Below are positions 42,532 to 47,137 of a stretch of DNA of 47,137 nt, one piece after another; position 1 is the stretch's first letter, and each line of letters starts with the position of its first letter. Source of the stretch: an uncultured Lachnoclostridium sp. (GTDB lineage Bacteria; Bacillota; Clostridia; Lachnospirales; Lachnospiraceae); assembly GCA_947565985.1 (NCBI GenBank), contig CANOID010000009.1, positions 1-47,137 on the forward strand, given 5' to 3'. Made by a program: the position numbers and the translations under genes. The notes under the pieces are model-generated. The model had not been told where the DNA came from. It made no database searches and saw only the letters and a list, made by a program, of their open reading frames with translations.

Positions 42532-42577
42532 AAAACAGGCGGGGAGAAGATTGTAATCTTGTCTCTGTCTGTTTTTT
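42532..42577 (+). terminator. terminator after the StiP-family gene
   Basis: An imperfect long hairpin (about 42532-42571) whose arms contain AAACAG / CTGTTT at the base and AAGAT / ATCTT at the top, with mismatches between, followed by TTTTTT. Confidence 0.6.
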
Positions 42578-42589
42578 AATGGTAAGAGT

Positions 42590-42618
42590 TTGATTTAAAA
42601 TATTAAAAGTGATATAAT
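42590..42618 (+). promoter_or_regulatory. promoter of the binding-protein/two-component operon
   Basis: TTGATT (42590-42595), a 17-nt spacer and TATAAT (42613-42618), about 50 nt before ATG 42672. Confidence 0.7.
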
Positions 42619-42671
42619 TAAGCAAAATTTTTAGATCAAAATAGTAAAATTTTGTCCAAGAGGTAAGGAAG

Positions 42672-43646
42672 ATGAATATGAAGCATAATAAAGTATTCTG
42701 GATTACACTTGCTTTAGTTAATCTGACAGTATTAGGAATATTAGCCTTATTGGTTTCTTCAAATAAAGATTATTCTGTAAACCAAAAGAAAAATGCATAT
42801 CTGATTGGTGCAAGTTATATGACAATGAATAATGAATTTTATAAGATAATAAATGAAGAAATCAGTGCTAAGGTTGAGGCAGAAGGTGACAGACTGATTC
42901 TCAGAGACCCCGCGTTAGATGCAGACAGACAAATTGAACAAATTAGCAAAATGTTAGATTTAGGTATTGATGTGCTTGTAATAACACCTGTGAATTGGGA
43001 AAGCCTGTCTTTGGTACTAAAACGTGCAAGGAAACAGGGAGTGTTGATTATTGTAGTAGATACCAATGTGAATAATAGTGACTTAGCTGATTGTACGATT
43101 ACATCTGACAACTATGGTGCTGGACTTATTATAGGAGAATATTTTATAAAACAGTGCAAAAATGCAAAAGTAGTTATAATGACACACCAATCTACTAAGT
43201 CAGGACAAGATAGAGTACAGGGGTTTCTGGATATTGTAGGAAAACAAAAGGGTATAGAGATTGTAAAAAAAATAGAATGTCAAGGACAATTAGAAATTGC
43301 AATGCCAAAGTTACAGGAGGCTATAGAACATGGGACAGATTTTAACAATGTATTCTGCCTAAATGATTTGGCAAGTGTAGGAGTAGTTGCTGCATTAGAA
43401 GAAAATAATATGCTTGGTGAAGTTGGTGTTTATGGAGTAGATGCCTCACCAGATTCTAAAGCTTTGATAAAAGAGCATATGATGATGGCATCTGCAGCGC
43501 AGTTTCCATCGAAAATTGGAAGTCAGGCAGCAAATGTTATTTATAAATTATTAAATGGGGAAAGTGTTGAAAAAAATATATTAGTTCCTGTAAAATTAGT
43601 AACAAGAAAAAATGTTGAAGAATTTGGCACAGACAGATGGCAGTAA
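42672..43646 (+). CDS. membrane-anchored sugar-binding protein (RbsB-like)
   Basis: A 324-residue periplasmic-binding-protein-like (Peripla_BP_4) protein. The N-terminal hydrophobic segment (about residues 10-28) has no lipobox Cys and looks like an uncleaved anchor. The binding domain shows the RbsB pattern: IGASYMTMNNEFYKIINEEI, DPALDADRQIEQISKML, IDVLVITPVN, IIVVDTNVN and VYGVDASP. AGAGGTAAGG precedes the ATG. No ABC permease or ATPase follows; instead a sensor kinase does, so this is probably a ligand-sensing subunit rather than a transporter part. Confidence 0.9.
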   Translation: MNMKHNKVFWITLALVNLTVLGILALLVSSNKDYSVNQKKNAYLIGASYMTMNNEFYKIINEEISAKVEAEGDRLILRDPALDADRQIEQISKMLDLGIDVLVITPVNWESLSLVLKRARKQGVLIIVVDTNVNNSDLADCTITSDNYGAGLIIGEYFIKQCKNAKVVIMTHQSTKSGQDRVQGFLDIVGKQKGIEIVKKIECQGQLEIAMPKLQEAIEHGTDFNNVFCLNDLASVGVVAALEENNMLGEVGVYGVDASPDSKALIKEHMMMASAAQFPSKIGSQAANVIYKLLNGESVEKNILVPVKLVTRKNVEEFGTDRWQ

Positions 43647-43662
43647 GATGGGAGGTTGCAGT

Positions 43663-44985
43663 ATGGAAGAAAGCAGGTCCTCTGACTTTATATTGGTTAT
43701 TATGAAAAACCTTAATATGTTAATAATTATGTATATATCAATAATTATGGCATACAGTTTATCAGGATATATACAAGAAAGTTCAGCATCGGAATTTTTG
43801 ACAAAAATAGGTAGGATGCCAATTACTGCATGGAAAATACCTGTAGTATCTGGCGGATTGTATATCAGTTGTATACTTGTTATGTTTGTAAGAAATGTAA
43901 ATGGTTGTTTACTAGCTGTAAAAGTCTGCTTTGAGATAGGAGTCAGCTTTTTTATAAGTTATATCTTAGGATTTAGTTACAATGGTATCCTGCTGCTTAT
44001 ACTTGCAGATACGATGAGATATATTCCAAAACCAGAACGCAAATTTCCATTTGTGATTCTGGTATGTGTATTTTATATTTTATCAGATTATAACTTAATG
44101 TCTGCATATAATGAAATAATTTCTCTGGACACTTATATGGAGTATTTCCAAAATGATGTCCGTTCAATATTATTAGGGATAAAAAACACAGTATCTTCTA
44201 TTAATACATTTATTTTTCTTATTTACACTATTTTGTTAGTACATTTCCAATTTAATGAAAAAGAGAGGATTTTAAGCCTTAATAATCAGTTAAATATAAA
44301 AAATGATGAGCTATGTAATGCAAATATACAGCTTGAAAAATATGCAAAAGAATCAGAAAAAATGGCAGAAACAAAAGAGAGAAATCGTCTGGCAAGAGAA
44401 ATTCACGACACCCTTGGGCATGCACTGGCAGGAATAACGACAGGAATAGAGGCTTGTATAGCATTAATGGATGTTGCTCCAGAGGCAACAAAAGAACAGC
44501 TTAAAGCGATTTCTGATGTTGCAAGACAGGGTATGACAGATGTAAGACGTTCTGTTAAAGCATTGCGTCCAGAGGTGCTGGAAAAATTTGACTTGGAGAA
44601 AGGCTTAATTAGTATTGTTAATGAAATGCGCATTGCAACAAGTGCAGAAATAGAGTATAATTGTACAGCCAGATTAAACTGTTTTAATGAAGATGAGGAG
44701 GATATTATATATAGAATTGTACAGGAAAGTATTACAAACTCTATAAGACATGGACAGGCAAAACGAATCCAGATTAATATTAGTAGGGAATATAACTTAT
44801 TAAAGATATACATTAAAGATAATGGAATTGGATGCAAAAATATTGAAAAAGGATTTGGTTTACACCACATGGAAGAAAGACTGGCTATGTTACAGGGTAG
44901 CTTGTGCTATAATGGCAAAGACGGTTTTACTATTGAAGCACAAATTCCGATTCGGTGGGGAAGAGAGGAAGAAAACAATGATTAA
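43663..44985 (+). CDS. membrane sensor histidine kinase, NarX/LiaS (HisKA_3) type
   Basis: A 440-residue protein started at ATG 43663, with GGGAGG 7 nt upstream; an upstream in-frame ATG at 43612 lies inside the preceding gene. About six hydrophobic segments cover residues 10-200. A coiled coil leads into HisKA_3 (RNRLAREIHDTLGHAL, His248) and the ATPase domain (VQESITNSIRHG, DNGIGC, GFGLHHMEERL). The stop overlaps the next gene's start by 8 nt. The likely partner input is the binding protein just upstream. Confidence 0.93.
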   Translation: MEESRSSDFILVIMKNLNMLIIMYISIIMAYSLSGYIQESSASEFLTKIGRMPITAWKIPVVSGGLYISCILVMFVRNVNGCLLAVKVCFEIGVSFFISYILGFSYNGILLLILADTMRYIPKPERKFPFVILVCVFYILSDYNLMSAYNEIISLDTYMEYFQNDVRSILLGIKNTVSSINTFIFLIYTILLVHFQFNEKERILSLNNQLNIKNDELCNANIQLEKYAKESEKMAETKERNRLAREIHDTLGHALAGITTGIEACIALMDVAPEATKEQLKAISDVARQGMTDVRRSVKALRPEVLEKFDLEKGLISIVNEMRIATSAEIEYNCTARLNCFNEDEEDIIYRIVQESITNSIRHGQAKRIQINISREYNLLKIYIKDNGIGCKNIEKGFGLHHMEERLAMLQGSLCYNGKDGFTIEAQIPIRWGREEENND

Positions 44986-45655
44986 AATTTTAATTGCAGA
45001 AGACCAAGAGTTAATCAGGCAAAGCTTACAGATTATTTTGGGAGCTGAGAAGGATATCGAAGTTATTGATGCAGTAGAAAATGGTACTGAGGTGATACGT
45101 TCTGTTAGAAAAGAGAAGCCAGATGTAATATTAATGGATATACGTATGCCTGAAATGGATGGCGTAATCTGTACACAGATTATTAAAGAAAATTATCCAC
45201 AGATAAAAATTGTTATTCTTACTACTTTTGATGATGATGAATACGTCTTTAATGCTTTAAAGTATGGGGCAAGTGGGTATCTGTTAAAAGGGATTTCATC
45301 TAAAGAACTTTCAGGTGCAATTCGCAAAGTATACCAAGGAACCGCTATGATTAATGAAGATATTGCATCTAAAGTTGTAAAATTGTTTTCTAAAATGGCA
45401 CAATACAATATAACAATTCAAGTAAATGAACAGCAGATATCAGAACTAAAAAAGTCTGAGTTGCAACTTATTTCATTGGTTGGAAGTGGTATGTCCAATA
45501 AAGAGATTGCTAAAAAAATGAGCTTGTCTGAGGGAACAGTCAGAAATAATTTAAGTATTGTCCTTAGCAAACTTGATTTAAGGGATCGAACACAACTCGC
45601 TATCTGGGCAGTACAGACTGGCACCGTAAACAAATTTTTTGGAGATGAAGAATGA
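44978..45655 (+). CDS. NarL/LuxR-family response regulator
   Basis: A 225-residue regulator. The start is ATG 44978, with AGAGGAAG upstream; the open frame extends further 5' inside the kinase gene. Receiver: AEDQ, Asp54 in LMDIRMP, Thr in LTTFDD and Lys in LLKGI. The C-terminal LuxR-type HTH (about residues 155-215) has SELQLISLVGSGMSNKEIA and LSEGTVRNNLSIVLSKL. It is translationally coupled to the kinase and overlaps the solute-binding gene by 4 bp (ATGA). Confidence 0.95.
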   Translation: MIKILIAEDQELIRQSLQIILGAEKDIEVIDAVENGTEVIRSVRKEKPDVILMDIRMPEMDGVICTQIIKENYPQIKIVILTTFDDDEYVFNALKYGASGYLLKGISSKELSGAIRKVYQGTAMINEDIASKVVKLFSKMAQYNITIQVNEQQISELKKSELQLISLVGSGMSNKEIAKKMSLSEGTVRNNLSIVLSKLDLRDRTQLAIWAVQTGTVNKFFGDEE

Positions 45656-46986
45656 TAACTAATATGCTTAAACGCAAAAAGAATTTTATTGTATGTTTTT
45701 TAAGTGTTGTACTGCTGATAGGATGTATGTTAGTTTATTATGGTACATATCAGGAATTTAATAAAAATAAGAAAAAAACTGTAACTATAGGAGTATTTTC
45801 AGACAGTTATTGGAACGTACAGAATGGCTACTCTTACCATATACTTGATGATGCTATAAAGATTTTTGAAAAACAGAATCCAGATATAAAGGTAGAATAT
45901 GAAAGTGGAATTTTAAAGGAAGATTATTCTGAATGGTTATCTGAAAAACTGCTTTCTGGTAATGCACCAGATGTGTTTTATGTGCTTTCAGAAGACTTTA
46001 ATAACTTTTCAGAGATTGGTGTATTAAATGACCTTACATCATTTATTGACGAGGATAAAGATTTTAATAAGGAAGCATTTTATTCATCAGCTTATGAATA
46101 TGGACAGTATGACGGAAAACAGTATTCCATTCCATATGAATGTGCCCCAAAGCTGATGTTTGTCAATAAAACTATACTGAATAAAGAAGGGGTGAAAATA
46201 CCAAATGGTGATTGGACGTGGAATGATTTTTATGAAATTTGCAAAAAGGTCACCAAAGACACAGATGGTAATGGGATAATTGACCAATTTGGAGTAGTGG
46301 GATACACATGGGTGGAAGCATTTGAATCAGATGCGATAAAATTATTTAACCAACAAGGTACAGAGTGTTATATGACTGGCAAAAATGTAGAACAAGCACT
46401 TTCTTTTATAGAAAGGCTAGGAAACATAAACAGTAGATATAATGCAGATAGTAAAGATTTTGACTTAGGCAATGTTGTATTTCAGCCTATGTCATTTTCA
46501 GAGTACAGAGCATATAAGCCATATCCGTTAAGGGTAAAAAAATACTCTAGTTTTGAATGGGAGTGCATTCCAATGCCAGCAGGTCCAGATGGCGATAATA
46601 TATCAACTCTTGATACTCTTTCAATAGCTATGAATCAAAATTCAAGAAATAAACATCTGGCATGGGAGCTTATGAAAGTATTATCATATAATACAAAAAT
46701 ACAGTCGGAGATTTTTGACTATTCTGAGGGTGTATCTGTACTAAAGAAAGTTACAAAGTCAGATAAGGTACTTCAGCAGATGATGGGTAGTAACAGCTTG
46801 AATTTAACGATTTTAAGTGATGCAGTAGAAAATGCAGTAGTTGTACCAAGGTTCAGAAATTATGGTGAGGCAATATCAGAAGTAGGTAAAGCGGTAAATG
46901 CGATTTTGGAAGGCAATTATAATATCAGTACAGGGCAGATTATCTGGAACCGTAAAATTAATAAATATTTGAAAAATAGTCAATAA
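45652..46986 (+). CDS. extracellular solute-binding protein (MalE-like)
   Basis: A 444-residue family 1 solute-binding protein. The N-terminal hydrophobic segment (about residues 11-30) contains LIGC, which could serve as a lipobox, although the following residues are still hydrophobic, so an uncleaved anchor is also possible. Features: DDAIKIFEKQNPDIKVEYE, GNAPDVFYVLSEDF, YSIPYECAPKLMFVNK, DTDGNGIIDQFG and a C-terminal GYAI-like GEAISEVGKAVNAIL. The start overlaps the regulator stop (ATGA). No permease genes follow in the window; a terminator comes directly after. Confidence 0.9.
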   Translation: MITNMLKRKKNFIVCFLSVVLLIGCMLVYYGTYQEFNKNKKKTVTIGVFSDSYWNVQNGYSYHILDDAIKIFEKQNPDIKVEYESGILKEDYSEWLSEKLLSGNAPDVFYVLSEDFNNFSEIGVLNDLTSFIDEDKDFNKEAFYSSAYEYGQYDGKQYSIPYECAPKLMFVNKTILNKEGVKIPNGDWTWNDFYEICKKVTKDTDGNGIIDQFGVVGYTWVEAFESDAIKLFNQQGTECYMTGKNVEQALSFIERLGNINSRYNADSKDFDLGNVVFQPMSFSEYRAYKPYPLRVKKYSSFEWECIPMPAGPDGDNISTLDTLSIAMNQNSRNKHLAWELMKVLSYNTKIQSEIFDYSEGVSVLKKVTKSDKVLQQMMGSNSLNLTILSDAVENAVVVPRFRNYGEAISEVGKAVNAILEGNYNISTGQIIWNRKINKYLKNSQ

Positions 46987-46995
46987 AAGACTATC

Positions 46996-47030
46996 ATTAC
47001 AATTGTCATTTAAGTTGTGATAATTGTAAT
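46996..47030 (+). other. long hairpin 3' of the operon
   Basis: ATTACAATTGTCA (46996-47008) pairs with TGATAATTGTAAT (47018-47030), 12 of 13 positions, without a T-run. It lies just before the strong terminator and may protect the mRNA end. Confidence 0.5.
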
Positions 47031-47032
47031 GC

Positions 47033-47075
47033 AAAAAAAATGACACTTGTGAGGTGAGCAAGTGTCATTTTTTTT
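47033..47075. terminator. strong bidirectional terminator
   Basis: TGACACTTG (47041-47049) pairs with CAAGTGTCA (47059-47067), flanked by eight A residues (47033-47040) and eight T residues (47068-47075). It works in both directions and closes the sensor operon. Confidence 0.92.
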
Positions 47076-47137
47076 GTATAATTTCATTAAAAGTAAATAA
47101 ACAATAAATTAAAGATTTTCAAAGAGATGTAAATATT

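Overview
The window is AT-rich, gene-dense, low-GC Gram-positive DNA with strong AGGAGG-type ribosome binding sites and TTGACA/TATAAT promoters. The gene content (type III glutamine synthetase, DUF896 protein, COG2509 FAD protein, Big_2 surface proteins, PocR-type histidine kinase, WXG100 proteins) suggests a gut or rumen Clostridia member, most likely Lachnospiraceae. I cannot name the genus.

Layout. (1) 1-7820, core genes: the 3' part of nagA, a COG2509 FAD-dependent oxidoreductase, a DUF896 protein, 5-formyl-THF cyclo-ligase, an HtrA protease, rpsO, carbamate kinase (minus strand), and an SPFH membrane protein followed by a coiled-coil/RHH-like protein. (2) 7916-9364: a tyrosine recombinase gene bounded by two inverted copies of a recombinase-type core site. 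A promoter inside points left in this orientation and would point right, into the next locus, if the segment inverted. (3) 9451-30964: a type VII secretion-like locus. It has a Big_2 surface protein, a small membrane protein, an EssC/YukB-type ATPase, a YukD-like ubiquitin-fold protein, five WXG100-type proteins, a candidate large substrate, a DUF4176-like protein, a membrane pseudo-protease with FHA domain, a Ser/Thr kinase with membrane segment and LRRs, a PP2C phosphatase, two more Big_2 surface proteins and an orphan ORF. No EssB/YukC or EsaA homologue is recognisable. (4) About 30978-32738: a decayed IS110/IS1111-type insertion sequence whose transposase carries a nonsense codon, a 4-bp duplication and a 112-bp MITE-like insertion. 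(5) 32815-36692: glnN (minus strand) with an attenuator-like leader, rpmF and mnmA. (6) 36708-42509: response regulator, PocR hybrid histidine kinase, TRSP-domain phosphoribosyltransferase and StiP-family protein. (7) 42672-46986: membrane-anchored sugar-binding protein, histidine kinase, NarL-type regulator and extracellular solute-binding protein, closed by a strong terminator.

How the parts may work together (inference). The recombinase segment looks like an ON/OFF inversion switch placed directly before the secretion locus; the orientation given here appears to be OFF. Inside the locus, the active kinase, the phosphatase and the two FHA proteins (one being the secretion ATPase) suggest that secretion is controlled by protein phosphorylation. 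The kinase has the same topology as EssB/YukC (cytosolic kinase fold, one membrane segment, outer domain) and may take its place. The Big_2 proteins probably form cell-surface or wall-spanning parts. The switch, the kinase/phosphatase/FHA set and the pseudo-protease together are the most unusual content of the window.
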